DNA of 64,000 bases from Rhodopirellula halodulae (GTDB taxonomy: Bacteria; Planctomycetota; Planctomycetia; Pirellulales; Pirellulaceae): assembly GCF_020966775.1 (NCBI RefSeq), contig NZ_JAJKFV010000029.1, forward strand, positions 737,001 to 801,000, given 5' to 3'. The position numbers and the translations under genes are program-made. Of this stretch, positions 50,606 to 60,491 are shown piece after piece. The notes under the pieces were generated by a model. The model worked only from the letters and a program-made list of their open reading frames with translations. It ran no database searches and was not told the DNA's origin. The first letter of the stretch is position 1. The number at the start of each line of letters is the position of its first letter.

Positions 50606-52398
50606 ATGCGAGGTGGTTTGTTGGTTTGACAGCAATCGTCATGTTCGTCGGTTGTTCCAAGCAAGGATCGGAGTCCACTGTTGAAGAACAGCCAGAAACC
50701 TCGAAGTCAACGCAGACGGAACCGATGGACCGACTGTTCGGTGACCTCCAAATGGCCGACGAAGATGCACCCGTCAAGGTCGGAAGCGATGAAGACAAGG
50801 TGCAGACGCTGAGCCGTTCAGTTCAGCTACGTGACGTGGCGAAAGAACTCGGGGTGAACTTCACTTACCGCACGGGGCAACAAGCCGATCTGTGGATGCC
50901 GGAGTCAATGGGAGGCGGTGTCGGTGTGGCGGACTTTGATCTGAACGGTCTGCCTGACATGGTTTTTTCGCAAGGCGGAGCTGGAAGGCCCGGCAACTTG
51001 CCAGAGGAACCCGGTGTGATTTTGTTTCGAAATCGGTCGGGAGCGAACTTTGTCCGAAGCGATGAAGCTTTTGTTGATCCACGTTCGGAATACGGACAGG
51101 GGGTGGCAATCGGAGACTTCAATGCGGATGGTATTGAGGATGTCTATCTCACGACCACCGGAAAGGATCGTCTGTTTCAAAATGAAGGCGACGGTACCTT
51201 CCGAGATGTCACCCACCAGGTCTTCCCGAGTCCGAATGACCGGTGGAGCACTTCGGCCCAGTGGGCGGACCTGAATCGTGACGGTCTGCTCGATTTGTAT
51301 GTTTGCAACTATCTGCAATACGACATGATCGGTGCACCGGTCTGTCGTGATGGTGATGGGGAGGCTCGACTGTGCCGGCCTCAGGAGTTTGCCGCTTGGG
51401 ACAACCGAGCATTCATCCAGCAAGGCGACGGAAGGCTGCTGGATGAGGCGTCCCAACGAGGGCTCGTTGGCGAGGATGGAAAGAGTTTGGGGGTGGCGAT
51501 TGCGGACCTGAATCAAGATGGCCATTTGGACGTCTATGTCGCGAATGACACGACGGCGAATTTTTATTTTCGTGGTAGCGAATCCGGCGTCTCGGTGGAA
51601 GAAGCGGTTCTCCGCGGGTGTGGAACGAACCTGCAAGGCCAGTTCGAAGCTGGGATGGGCGTCGCGATGGTGGACGTGGACCGAGACGGTTGGTTAGACG
51701 TGTTTTGCACCAACTATTTCAACGAGTCCAACACGCTGTATCGCAATCTCGGGTTGGCTGGGTTCCAAGATGCGACATCGAAGTTTGGTTTGCGGACGCC
51801 TTCGTTGTCGGTGCTGGGTTTCGGAGCGGTTTTTGCCGATCTGAACCATGATGGCATGGATGAGTTGGTGGTGACCAATGGTCATGTCGACAATCACCCT
51901 CGCAACCAGTTGCAGAAGATGCCGCCGCAGTGTTTCGCGATGGTGGGAAGCCAGTTTCGCGAAATGAGCGAGACGTCCGGCGCATTCTTTGAGACAGCAA
52001 AGATCGGGCGTGGAATGGCGAAATGTGATTTCGACCAAGATGGTGATCTCGATTTGGTGGTGGTTCACCAAAACAGTCCGGTCGCTTTGCTGGAGAATCA
52101 ATCGGGCCTCGTCGCAGAAAGGCCCAATGACAGCGGATGGCTGCAGTTAAACTTAGTTGGTGTGCAATCGCCACGGCAGGGCCAAGGCGCGAAGGTAAGC
52201 GTCACGCAGGGCGATCAAGTTTGGTATCAGGAGCTGTCAGGGGGCGGCACGTATCTGTCCACCGACGAAAAGCGTTTGCACTTCGGCTTTCCAGAGAACT
52301 TCCCCGTCCAAATGGAGGTGCAGTGGCCGAGTGGCTCCCTTCAACGCTTGAGCAACGTTGAGTTGGGACAGGTGCTCTTCGTGGTTGAAGGCACCTGA
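50602..52398 (+). CDS. ASPIC/UnbV-type FG-GAP repeat lipoprotein
   Basis: A 598-residue lipoprotein (lipobox VMFVGC). The central part has repeated FG-GAP/VCBS-like calcium loops: GVADFDLNGLPDMVF, AIGDFNADGIEDVYL, WADLNRDGLLDLYVCNYL, AIADLNQDGHLDVYVANDT, AMVDVDRDGWLDVFCTNY, KCDFDQDGDLDLVVVHQN. The C-terminus is an ASPIC/UnbV domain (GWLQLNLVGVQSPRQGQGAKVSV, GGTYLSTDEKRLHFG, VQWPSGSLQRL). These proteins resemble human CRTAC1; the bacterial role is unknown but likely extracytoplasmic adhesion or binding. Coupled to the TPR gene by ATGA. Confidence 0.93.
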   Translation: MNARWFVGLTAIVMFVGCSKQGSESTVEEQPETSKSTQTEPMDRLFGDLQMADEDAPVKVGSDEDKVQTLSRSVQLRDVAKELGVNFTYRTGQQADLWMPESMGGGVGVADFDLNGLPDMVFSQGGAGRPGNLPEEPGVILFRNRSGANFVRSDEAFVDPRSEYGQGVAIGDFNADGIEDVYLTTTGKDRLFQNEGDGTFRDVTHQVFPSPNDRWSTSAQWADLNRDGLLDLYVCNYLQYDMIGAPVCRDGDGEARLCRPQEFAAWDNRAFIQQGDGRLLDEASQRGLVGEDGKSLGVAIADLNQDGHLDVYVANDTTANFYFRGSESGVSVEEAVLRGCGTNLQGQFEAGMGVAMVDVDRDGWLDVFCTNYFNESNTLYRNLGLAGFQDATSKFGLRTPSLSVLGFGAVFADLNHDGMDELVVTNGHVDNHPRNQLQKMPPQCFAMVGSQFREMSETSGAFFETAKIGRGMAKCDFDQDGDLDLVVVHQNSPVALLENQSGLVAERPNDSGWLQLNLVGVQSPRQGQGAKVSVTQGDQVWYQELSGGGTYLSTDEKRLHFGFPENFPVQMEVQWPSGSLQRLSNVELGQVLFVVEGT

Positions 52399-52469
52399 TC
52401 GAAAGGATTTAATCGGTCGGCTCGTGGCCACGGTGGTCGGTGCCCGCGGTGCCCCGTGCTTGGGGGAAG

Positions 52470-53549
52470 CTACTTGCTGGGGCGGCGAATGGCCTGGTCC
52501 CGTGGGATGGGGCTTCCCAGGTTCGGAGTGCCGTCATCATCCACCGACATCGGCTGCAAGTGGATCACCCGTTTCCATCCAGGCGTTCGATCAACCTTGG
52601 AGTGAAAGACATGCCACCACTCCTGCTGATCGATTGTTGGTGCGAAGCAAGAGTGCCCTACCCCGAAGACTTCTTCCGTGCTTTGGAATGCCGGTTGGGG
52701 ATGCTTTTTCCAGGACGCCGGGTCGAGTGGATCATCCCCAATCAGCTCCAGGCGCCCCAGTTTGTAGGTGGGCAGCCATGAAGCCGCGCAGGAATAGAAA
52801 ACAAAGGTTCGGTCGTTGGCTTGAAAGACTTCAGGACCTTCGTTGAGGCCACGTTGTGACGGATCCGGTTCGACTCGCTCCCAAAGGTAATCGTCGTTGT
52901 CACAAACTCGCACGCGAGGACCGGACATTTCCGTCGGCGACTTCATGGGGGCAATGTAGAGGTACTGATTGTCGCTGCCCGGTTTGTCCCATCCCGACCA
53001 GAGTGCGTACAGCTTTTCATTGTGTTCGAGCACGGTCATGTCGATCGCCCACACGTTCGGTGATCGGCCGTCTTCGCCATCGCCCGTGGCGAATGGGCCG
53101 TGTAAATCGTAGGAGCCAAATGGATCCTTGGTTTGGGAGACGAGGACGTATGCCAAGTGATTCGCATTGTCGCCGTCGGATGCGGCGAAGTAGACGTGCC
53201 AGCGTTCGTTGATCAGGTGAAGTTCCGGTGCCCAGACCTCTTTGGAGTAAGGACCTTGGTCAGGAGCCGTCCAGATCAGATGCTCCGTTCCCATGGAAGT
53301 CAGGTCGGGGCTCTCGCTCAGGATGATTCCTCGGTCATTGGCCGATCGGCACCAAAGATAGCGAGAGTTCGCTTCGTCCAGGACCACCCAAGGATCCGCC
53401 GCTTTCGCGATTGGATTGGTGAAATGGGATGTGGGATCCAATGCGGTGGAATCCTCGGTTCGGCCAATCGACATCCAGGCCAACAGGGTCAGGAAGGTCG
53501 CCGCGACGATGCGTGGCGTAATCAAGGTGGAAATGCCGTGGGATTTCAT
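52470..53549 (-). CDS. Glycoside hydrolase, family 43-like
   Basis: A 359-residue exported enzyme with a signal peptide (RIVAATFLTLLAWMSIGRTE). The five-bladed propeller pattern of family 43 is visible: DPWVVLDEANSRYLWC (catalytic base Asp position), EVWAPELHLINERWHVYFAAS, NVWAIDMTVLEHNEKLYALWSGW (pKa-modulating Asp), LNEGPEVFQANDRTFVFYSC (catalytic Glu) and HVFHSKVDRTPGW. Such enzymes act on arabinose- or xylose-containing polysaccharides. Start chosen at MKSHGISTLI, 33 codons after the first ATG of the frame. It is convergent with the ASPIC gene and stands alone. Confidence 0.88.
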   Translation of the reverse strand: MKSHGISTLITPRIVAATFLTLLAWMSIGRTEDSTALDPTSHFTNPIAKAADPWVVLDEANSRYLWCRSANDRGIILSESPDLTSMGTEHLIWTAPDQGPYSKEVWAPELHLINERWHVYFAASDGDNANHLAYVLVSQTKDPFGSYDLHGPFATGDGEDGRSPNVWAIDMTVLEHNEKLYALWSGWDKPGSDNQYLYIAPMKSPTEMSGPRVRVCDNDDYLWERVEPDPSQRGLNEGPEVFQANDRTFVFYSCAASWLPTYKLGRLELIGDDPLDPASWKKHPQPAFQSTEEVFGVGHSCFAPTIDQQEWWHVFHSKVDRTPGWKRVIHLQPMSVDDDGTPNLGSPIPRDQAIRRPSK

Positions 53550-53702
53550 GATTGGTCGCTGCGATTGCACGGATGACAGGTTTTTTTGTGGCAAAGAAAC
53601 TTTGTCATCGTAGTCTGGGCGAACTTTACGAAACAGTCGCCGACCCACGGCTCGCGAAAAATCGCAACACGGCTGTCATTTGCCGCATTCGACCGAAGGG
53701 TG

Positions 53703-55898
53703 CTACTTCATCAGCACGCGGCGGATAAATCCATGTTGCTGGTGGGCAGATCCGACGCACCAGACTTCCTGGATATCCAGGTGTCGGAACGTCTTGTCGG
53801 CTTCCTCAAACAGTTTGCGAAGACGTGCCCGAATGACTTCATGCTTTTCGCGAATCTCTTCGTCGACCTCGTGCGGTTTCGCAATCGCGGCCAGGTTCCG
53901 TTTGGATTGCTCCGCTTCCTCTGCGGTGATTTTGCAACGACGAGCGGCAATCGCGGTGGCATCTTCGCCTCCGCTCTCATACGACCAGAACCAAACGGAA
54001 ACGGGCGAGATCAGGAGCAGCGTCGTTTTCGAGGCCCCGATATCGACCAAGGCCAATGTCGGTTGTTTACCAAGTGAAGTGATTGATTGGTTGGCGTTCG
54101 TCGCGACGGTCTCTTCCTCTTCGTCACCCTTTTTTTTCTTCTTCTTTGCAGGCTTCTCTTCCGGCAGGTCGAGCGTTTCTGAAAACTCAAACGCAGCGAA
54201 GTTGGCCAGAGCAATTGATTCGGGAACCATCCCGTCTAACTTCAGCCCCGCCAATCCAAGGAGATCTGTTCGGCGACTGACGGCGAGATTCGTTGCGGCA
54301 GACATCACAACGGGGCGTCCGATCACACTTTCCTTTTGAAGAGGCGCGCACCAAGTCAGCAAAGCCAAGTCATCGCTCGCGATCGGGATTCGAGTCTTCA
54401 CTTCTGTTTCGATCAGCTTGTCCGCATCCTTGTCCTTGACGGGCGGAAGTTCGCAGAAACGCGCGACACCGTCGCAGGCCGGCAGGTTGGCGAACACGAG
54501 CGTGTCGTCGACGTTGATTTCCTCCAACAACCGGGTGACCGCTTCCGGGATCAATTCAGTCGCCGTCTTGGATCCACCGCGGCAAGTGGGCTGTTTGAAC
54601 TCAAGTTGGTGGACGGCTTCGACGATTGGTTCGTCGACGCCTTTTTCGAGTCGGATTTTGACCGCATGAATGGCGGAAGAACCAATGTCGATTCCCCAGG
54701 CTGGTTTTGCTTTCGAAAAGCCCAGTTTGGACATCACTCCTTTCTTGGGAAGCAGATTTCCCGTGATGCGTGTTCGTCCCAAGGCGTGCAACGCCAAACC
54801 GATGGCGGCCGCATAAGGTGCGAAGCTGGACGGACGTTCGCTCAATTCGTCTAGCTTGAGAGATTGTGGGTTGGCAAACACGCCGACGCGTCCGCCCAGC
54901 CAGCTTTGGTTCTTGCCCCGCCAATTGGCGAGGCCATCGCGGGCGGTGGTGCGTTTGGATTTGACCGCTTGGGAAAGTTGCTTCACGCACTCGGCGGCTT
55001 TCCCATCAGATGGAAATTCTTTCGCGTATCGCATCGCAAGCCGGCCCAGTGCGTTGCTGGCGAACGGTTCGACATCGAACTGTTTTGACAGCCAGCATGC
55101 CATGTCACTGCGGCGGTACAGTTGGTCGTACTGATCGTTGTGGCAAATGGTGGGCAGCGAAGTCAGCAAGTTTCGAGCGGCTTCGTATTCCTGTCGAGAA
55201 CAAAGCTTGTTTGCTCGGCGGAGCAGTTTGTCGCCGACTTGCTGCGAAAGTTGTTGGTACTTGGCATTCTCCGGCTCCAGTTCGAGCAACTGCTGAAGCA
55301 AGCCAGCGACTTGGGAGTAGTTCTTTTCTTCCAAGCATTGTTGCAGTTCGCTTTGGAGTGCCCGCAACTGATCGAGGTGAACTTGGCTGCTTTGCCGGAT
55401 TCGCTTGGACTCATCGTCCAGCAGGTTTTCGGGGACTTGTGCCAAGAGCTTCACCGCGGCGGAAAGATTGTTCTGCGCGTGAGCTTCTTTGGCCGCAGCG
55501 ATTCGCTGGTTGGCTTTGCTGTGGACTTTCTCCTGCAGAACTTCCACTTTCTCTTTCGCTGCTGCGGCTTGATCACGAAGAGATTGAAAACGGTAGTCGT
55601 TGTTTTGTGCCAAGCGATTCAGGATCGCCAATGCTCGTTCGTACTCGTGCTCTTTGGCGGCGGTGACGGCGTCGGTGAGCTTCGTTTCTTGTTCGGTCAG
55701 TCGCTGTTTCAACCAGACCGAGAGGTCTTGCCCGCATCCCACGCAGAATTTTTGCGAAAGGCTGACGGGGTCTCCGCATTGCACACATTTCTCGTACAGC
55801 GAGTGACCACACCCGCCACAGAATTGGGCTTCCGCCGCATTGAGATGGTTGCACGCACCGCAGGCTAGCGAGGCGGAGGTTGAAGACGAAACGGACAT
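53703..55898 (-). CDS. Zinc-ribbon, helical-repeat and PilM-like ATPase protein
   Basis: A 731-residue multidomain protein. Residues 13-55 hold two CxxC-CxxC zinc ribbons (Cys 13, 16, 27, 30 and 38, 41, 52, 55). Residues 60-325 are TPR/coiled-coil-like helices. Residues 401-731 are a PilM-like actin-fold ATPase (GIDIGSSAIHAVKI at 402-415; ALVDIGASKTTLLLI at 616-630), but it ends just after the VWCVGSA strand, before the usual PilM C-terminus. A segment at about 334-384 (VGVFANPQSLKL; PYAAAIGLALHALG; ITGNLLP) looks like that missing C-terminus placed upstream. A Lys/Glu-rich insert is at 582-597. PilM recruits PilN at the pilus base. It is unclear whether this form functions so. Confidence 0.85.
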   Translation of the reverse strand: MSVSSSTSASLACGACNHLNAAEAQFCGGCGHSLYEKCVQCGDPVSLSQKFCVGCGQDLSVWLKQRLTEQETKLTDAVTAAKEHEYERALAILNRLAQNNDYRFQSLRDQAAAAKEKVEVLQEKVHSKANQRIAAAKEAHAQNNLSAAVKLLAQVPENLLDDESKRIRQSSQVHLDQLRALQSELQQCLEEKNYSQVAGLLQQLLELEPENAKYQQLSQQVGDKLLRRANKLCSRQEYEAARNLLTSLPTICHNDQYDQLYRRSDMACWLSKQFDVEPFASNALGRLAMRYAKEFPSDGKAAECVKQLSQAVKSKRTTARDGLANWRGKNQSWLGGRVGVFANPQSLKLDELSERPSSFAPYAAAIGLALHALGRTRITGNLLPKKGVMSKLGFSKAKPAWGIDIGSSAIHAVKIRLEKGVDEPIVEAVHQLEFKQPTCRGGSKTATELIPEAVTRLLEEINVDDTLVFANLPACDGVARFCELPPVKDKDADKLIETEVKTRIPIASDDLALLTWCAPLQKESVIGRPVVMSAATNLAVSRRTDLLGLAGLKLDGMVPESIALANFAAFEFSETLDLPEEKPAKKKKKKGDEEEETVATNANQSITSLGKQPTLALVDIGASKTTLLLISPVSVWFWSYESGGEDATAIAARRCKITAEEAEQSKRNLAAIAKPHEVDEEIREKHEVIRARLRKLFEEADKTFRHLDIQEVWCVGSAHQQHGFIRRVLMK

Positions 55899-56007
55899 CG
55901 AGGGGAACCCAGGGAGTACGTCTGAGGAACGAATCCACTGAGCTTAGTGATGTCGCGAAAGCCGGGAAGGCTTCGTTTTATTGGTTCACAGACGTCACAC
56001 CGAATGT

Positions 56008-58104
56008 TCACGTCTTCTTCATTTTTGCCCGCGGGACGGGGCCGACATCGTGGCAGGGCAAGTCTGGTAACGAGCTGAGAAACAGTCGTCCGTAGGGTTT
56101 GGACCGGATGCGAGGATCCAAGACAACCACCATGCCCGAGTCATCGCGTGTGCGAATCAAACGGCCGAAGCCCTGGCGAAATTTAATGACCGCTTCGGGC
56201 AGTTGATAATCGGGAAACGGATGTCCGCCACGAGCTCGGATCGTTTCCAGCCGAGCTTCCAGCAATGGGTGGTCCGGGACCGAAAATGGAAGCTTGGTGA
56301 TGATCACATTGGTCAACGCATCGCCGGGAACGTCGACGCCCTGCCAAAAGCTGTCTGTTCCCAGCAAGATGCCTCGCGGGTCTTTTCGGAACGATTCGAG
56401 CAACTGCGTGCGGTTCTGTTCTCCGGCTTGACTGTACAACCGCAGGTCACGTTCGATGCACCACGACGTCAACGCATCCGCGCATTTGCGGAGCAATGAG
56501 TAGCTGGTGAACAACACAAACGCGTGGCCGTCGGTGTGGCCTGCGAAACGTTTGATCTGTTCGGGCAACGCTGATTCAAACTCGTCTCGTTTGGCCGATG
56601 GATCGGGTAATCCACGGACGATGATCAGCTTGGCTTGTTTCTCGTAGTCGAAGGGACTGCCGACCTGGAGTGATCGCCCGGTGGTCAGTCCAATTCGACT
56701 TCGGAAGAATTTGAACTTGTCCTCCTCACCCGTGGCGAGCGTTGCGCTGGTCATGATCACCGATCCGATGTCTTCGTTTTGAAAGACTTCTTCTCGAAGC
56801 GTTTGTCCGATGTCGATGGGGGAAGCCGATAGCGAAACACGATCCAAACCGCGCTTGCTGCCTGAGGATTCGACCCAATACACGGATTCTTGTTTCAACG
56901 ATTGATCGAGCCATTCCCGCAGTCCGCCCGCCAGTGCCAGCAGTCGATCATGAGCCGATTGGAAGTCTTGGCGATCGGAATCGTTTTCCTGTCCATCCGC
57001 GTGTGCACGCAATCGACGCGCGAGGATTTCCATTGGTTCGCTGAGTGGATTTGGTACCAACTCCGGATGATGCACTCGCCCATTGCGTGAACGCGATTGC
57101 TGCATCCAATCCAAAATGCTCGCGAACATTTCACTGGCGGCAAAGCGGCAGCGATCGACTTGCTTTTGCAGCGCCTCCAACTTGTGAGCGACGAGCAAGC
57201 CTTTTTGTTGACGATCGTTATAAAGACGATCAAACAGGTAGTCGAATTGGCCGCTGGTCAAACGGATGCCCAGATGGTCGCCGGCGACCGATTCGATCGT
57301 ATGGCATTCATCGAGAATGATGGCATCGTAGTCCGGCAGCAACGAAACGCCTTGACGTCGCATGGCGATGTCGGTGAACAACATCGCGTGGTTCACGATC
57401 AGCAACTGAGCATGCTGGGCACGTCGGCGTGCTTTGAAATAGAAGCAGTCCTTGAAGTGATCGCACTTGTTGCGAAGGCAATTGCCCGTGTCACTGCGGA
57501 CTTCATCCCAAACTTGGTTGTCGGGTTTCAACGGCAGCGTGGACAGAGATCCGTCGGCCGTGTCTTTGGACCATTTTCGGATGTCCCGCAGTTGTTGCAT
57601 TTGAAAGTCGTTGGCCATCAGAGAGACCGACTTTTCAACCGCACGTCCCATCCGACGCAGTGAAAGATAGTTGCTTCGACCTTTGACCAAGACCGCCGAG
57701 AATTCGCGAGGGATCACGCTGTTGAGAAGCGGGATGTCTTTGCCGATCAGTTGTTCTTGCAAGCTGATCGTGTGCGTGGACACCAGTACTCGGCGAGGTC
57801 GGTCCGCGTCGTCGTTTTGTTCGACGGCGGGGCGGATGCGATCGTCCACCGGTTCAGATGACTTCTTGGGTTTGCCGGATTCTTGTTGGTCGTTGGTGGC
57901 GTGCAGAATGGCCGCGGCCAAGTAGGCAAAGCTCTTGCCCGTACCCGTTCCGGCTTCCACGACGAGGTGCTCGCGATCGGTGAGGGCCGACGCGACCTCG
58001 CGGGCCATCTGCAATTGTTGCTCGCGAGGTTCGTACCTTGGCAAGCGACGGCTGATGCTGCCGCCCGGTCCGAGGATGGAATCGATCGAAAGTGGTTCGC
58101 TCAC
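56008..58104 (-). CDS. dinG: DinG/XPD-family ATP-dependent helicase
   Basis: A 698-residue superfamily 2 helicase. Motif I is VEAGTGTGKSFAYL, motif II AIILDECHTIE (DEAH-like DECH), and motif III-like VIMTSATLATGEED. The C-terminal helicase half has ILLGTDSFWQGVDVPG and KFRQGFGRLIRTRDDSGMVVVLDPR. Iron-sulfur cysteines lie at NCLRNKCDHFKDCFYF, where three cysteines are visible and the fourth is not obvious. DinG/YoaA helicases unwind DNA at repair intermediates or R-loops. The C-terminus ends soon after the motif VI region, as usual. It overlaps the upstream GNAT gene by four bases. Confidence 0.92.
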   Translation of the reverse strand: MSEPLSIDSILGPGGSISRRLPRYEPREQQLQMAREVASALTDREHLVVEAGTGTGKSFAYLAAAILHATNDQQESGKPKKSSEPVDDRIRPAVEQNDDADRPRRVLVSTHTISLQEQLIGKDIPLLNSVIPREFSAVLVKGRSNYLSLRRMGRAVEKSVSLMANDFQMQQLRDIRKWSKDTADGSLSTLPLKPDNQVWDEVRSDTGNCLRNKCDHFKDCFYFKARRRAQHAQLLIVNHAMLFTDIAMRRQGVSLLPDYDAIILDECHTIESVAGDHLGIRLTSGQFDYLFDRLYNDRQQKGLLVAHKLEALQKQVDRCRFAASEMFASILDWMQQSRSRNGRVHHPELVPNPLSEPMEILARRLRAHADGQENDSDRQDFQSAHDRLLALAGGLREWLDQSLKQESVYWVESSGSKRGLDRVSLSASPIDIGQTLREEVFQNEDIGSVIMTSATLATGEEDKFKFFRSRIGLTTGRSLQVGSPFDYEKQAKLIIVRGLPDPSAKRDEFESALPEQIKRFAGHTDGHAFVLFTSYSLLRKCADALTSWCIERDLRLYSQAGEQNRTQLLESFRKDPRGILLGTDSFWQGVDVPGDALTNVIITKLPFSVPDHPLLEARLETIRARGGHPFPDYQLPEAVIKFRQGFGRLIRTRDDSGMVVVLDPRIRSKPYGRLFLSSLPDLPCHDVGPVPRAKMKKT

Positions 58105-59255
58105 GAAGAAGCCTGGTCCGCATCGTTGGTCAGGGATCGATCATACAGACGATGAGTTTTGGAGCGGGTGGCTCCTCCACGTTCGATCGTTCCGCGAGAA
58201 AGCTGGTTGCTTTCGAGAACCCATGAGAACTCGCCCATTTGGATGCCAAAGTCGATCGCTTCAGGAAGGATCTTGTAGAGCGTGACCAAACCGAGGCCCC
58301 ACTTTTGGTATTCCGGCAAGACGTTGGCGCTGACCAATCGCAAACGTGTCAGTTTCTTTCGACCCAGCAAGAGCTTCAGCCAACCGAAGGGGAAGAGCTT
58401 GCCACCGATTTGTTTGATCAGTGGGTTGTAGTCCAACAGGCCGAAGCCGGCCCCGACGGGTTTGCCTTCGATTTCGGCGATGCTGGTCAGGCGAGGCAGC
58501 AGCAAGTTTTTCAGGCCTTTGCTCTGTTCCACCACTTCCTGTTCGCTCATCGGGACGTAGCCCCAAGTTTGTTGGAGCGATTGATTGTAGATGTCCAGGA
58601 AGACTCGCACGTCGGCATTGAAGTTGTTCGAAGCGATGGGGCGACACTTGACATTGAAACGCCGTGTCGATTCTTCGATCACGAACATCAGTTTTGGATC
58701 AAGTGTTTCCAGGATGTCGATCGAGGCTTCGTAGCTGTATAGGTCTTGGGTTTTCTCAAAGCCCGCCGCCGTGATCAGCCGTTCGTAGTATTCATGGTTG
58801 TAAGGAATCAGGAACGTGGGCGGCGTGTCGAAGCCGTCGACCAGCAGCCCAACCTCGTAGTTCAGGCTCGGATGAGCTGGGCCGCGGACTGCCGTCATGC
58901 CTCGTTCTTTGAGCCACTCGGCCGCGGTGTTAAGCAACACAATCGCGGCTTCTTCGTCGTCTTCGCATTCAAAGAAACCGAAGAACCCACGCTTCTCGTC
59001 GTGGTAATGATTGTGAGCGTGATTGACGACCGCCAAGACCCGGCCGACCACACGATCGCCCCGTCGCACCAAGAACGTTTGGCCTTCGGCGTCGTCATAA
59101 AACGGGTGGTGTTTGAATCCGACCAGTTTGACTCGTTCGCTCCAAAGTGGCGGCACCCAATTGGGGTCGTCTTGGTAAAGCCGTTTTTCGAGGTCGAGAA
59201 ACGCTTTTTGGTCTTTGCGTCCGGAAACGGGTTGGCACAACACCTTTGCGGACAT
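58101..59255 (-). CDS. GNAT-like acyltransferase protein
   Basis: A 384-residue protein with two acetyltransferase-like halves. The first half has LEKRLYQDDPNWVPPL, the GQTFLVRRGDRVVGRVLAVVNHAHN strand pair, and GFFGFFECEDDEEAA; the second half has the acceptor-like AEIEGKPVGAGFGLLDYNPLI and VSANVLPEYQKWGLGLVTLYKI with the acyl-CoA-loop-like QKWGLG. It resembles GNAT proteins annotated as hypothetical in many phyla; substrate unknown. The stop overlaps the helicase start as ATGA, so the two are cotranscribed. Confidence 0.85.
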   Translation of the reverse strand: MSAKVLCQPVSGRKDQKAFLDLEKRLYQDDPNWVPPLWSERVKLVGFKHHPFYDDAEGQTFLVRRGDRVVGRVLAVVNHAHNHYHDEKRGFFGFFECEDDEEAAIVLLNTAAEWLKERGMTAVRGPAHPSLNYEVGLLVDGFDTPPTFLIPYNHEYYERLITAAGFEKTQDLYSYEASIDILETLDPKLMFVIEESTRRFNVKCRPIASNNFNADVRVFLDIYNQSLQQTWGYVPMSEQEVVEQSKGLKNLLLPRLTSIAEIEGKPVGAGFGLLDYNPLIKQIGGKLFPFGWLKLLLGRKKLTRLRLVSANVLPEYQKWGLGLVTLYKILPEAIDFGIQMGEFSWVLESNQLSRGTIERGGATRSKTHRLYDRSLTNDADQASS

Positions 59256-59362
59256 GCGAGCGGTCTTGGGGGTTGGAGAACGAGGCTGAGCGGGTAATCG
59301 CTAGAAGATAGCAGAATCGGGATGTTTCTCCCATTCAAACGAAGGTGTAAAAGGGGGCTCCC

Positions 59363-60199
59363 ATGGAAACAATACGAAGTCTGCAAAATGCATCGATCCG
59401 ACGAATTGCCTCGCTGCGAAAGTCTCGCCGGCGGAGAGCCGCGGGGGTGGTGTTGGTCGACGGTCCGCGTGAAACATTGCGCGCGATCGAAGCTGGATTG
59501 AAGATGATCGGGTTTTACGAGATCGAACCCAAATCCGACCCGGAAGCGGAGCGGCAAACCGAGCGAGAGATGCCTGAGCAAGCTCCGGCACGCGAGCATG
59601 CGATTGCAAACCGGGTGCATCGCTACGTGACCGCCGACGTCTTTCGAAAGATCGCCTACACGTCGTCGACGGATCGATGTGTCGCTGAGTTTGAGTCTCC
59701 TGACAATGCATGGAAACGTGTGCGAGATGGTGTTGAGGCGAGGAGCGGATTGATACTGGTGCTCGATCAAGTCGAGAAGCCGGGAAACTTGGGGGCGGTC
59801 TTTCGAACGGCCGATGCGGCGGGAGTCTCTGCGGTTTTGCTAGCAGATTGCCCGTCGGATCAATTCAACCCCAATGCCATCCGAGGATCGCTCGGTGCCG
59901 TGTTCACCGTGCCGTCGGCGGCGGGAACCGAAACCGAGGTGTCAGCGTTTCTGCGGGAACACGGATACCGCGTCGCCGCGATGCGCGTGGAGGGTTCAAA
60001 GCCTCTATTTGAAAGCGATTTGACGGGAAAGGTCGCCGTGGTTTTGGGCAGCGAGGCCGACGGACTGGGCGATCGTTGGGGCGGCGATGAGATTCATCCC
60101 GTGGCGTTGCCGATGGCGGGTCACGTGGACAGTTTGAACGTTTCCGTGTCGGCGGCGATCGTTGCCTACGAAGCTGTTCGGCAAAACGCAGCTTCGTAA
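59363..60199 (+). CDS. TrmH/SpoU-family RNA 2'-O-methyltransferase
   Basis: A 278-residue SpoU-type knotted methyltransferase. The N-terminus (NASIRRIASLRKSRRRRAAGVVLVDGPRE) is the RNA-binding L30e-like part; the C-terminus has the motifs LVLDQVEKPGNLGAVFRTADAAG, FNPNAIRGSLGAVFTVP, KVAVVLGSEADGLGD and MAGHVDSLNVSVSAAIVAYEA, which form the SAM-binding knot. It modifies 23S rRNA or tRNA ribose; which of RlmB, TsnR or another type cannot be told. It is divergent from the GNAT gene. The start ATG has no clear ribosome site. Confidence 0.92.
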   Translation: METIRSLQNASIRRIASLRKSRRRRAAGVVLVDGPRETLRAIEAGLKMIGFYEIEPKSDPEAERQTEREMPEQAPAREHAIANRVHRYVTADVFRKIAYTSSTDRCVAEFESPDNAWKRVRDGVEARSGLILVLDQVEKPGNLGAVFRTADAAGVSAVLLADCPSDQFNPNAIRGSLGAVFTVPSAAGTETEVSAFLREHGYRVAAMRVEGSKPLFESDLTGKVAVVLGSEADGLGDRWGGDEIHPVALPMAGHVDSLNVSVSAAIVAYEAVRQNAAS

Positions 60200-60491
60200 G
60201 CCCCCGTGAGCGGGCTGGGTTCCGCGATTCTTTTTAAGTGAGTGAACAAACGGCTGGTATGGCCGGTGATCCTCAAACGTGTGGGTTTGGCGGGTTCAAT
60301 TGGCACCAATGTCAATACTGTTCCAACAGATCCAAGTGTTCGATCTGTCAAAATCGTTAATGCCGGCACCACCCGACGACGATACAGAAGGTGTTCGATG
60401 GTCCAGCGATTCATTTCGGCTGGGATCGAACGCGGAAAATGTGCCGGGGGGGTGCATGATCCCAAAAAGATCGTGAGCGTAAGGATCCGCC
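60200..60491. other. Intergenic region before the CpaC-like gene
   Basis: 292 bp without a credible gene. A weak stem-loop (AGCCC/GGGCT) follows the methyltransferase stop and may end it. The rest probably holds the promoter and leader of the next gene. No tRNA or other structured RNA was recognised. Confidence 0.4.
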
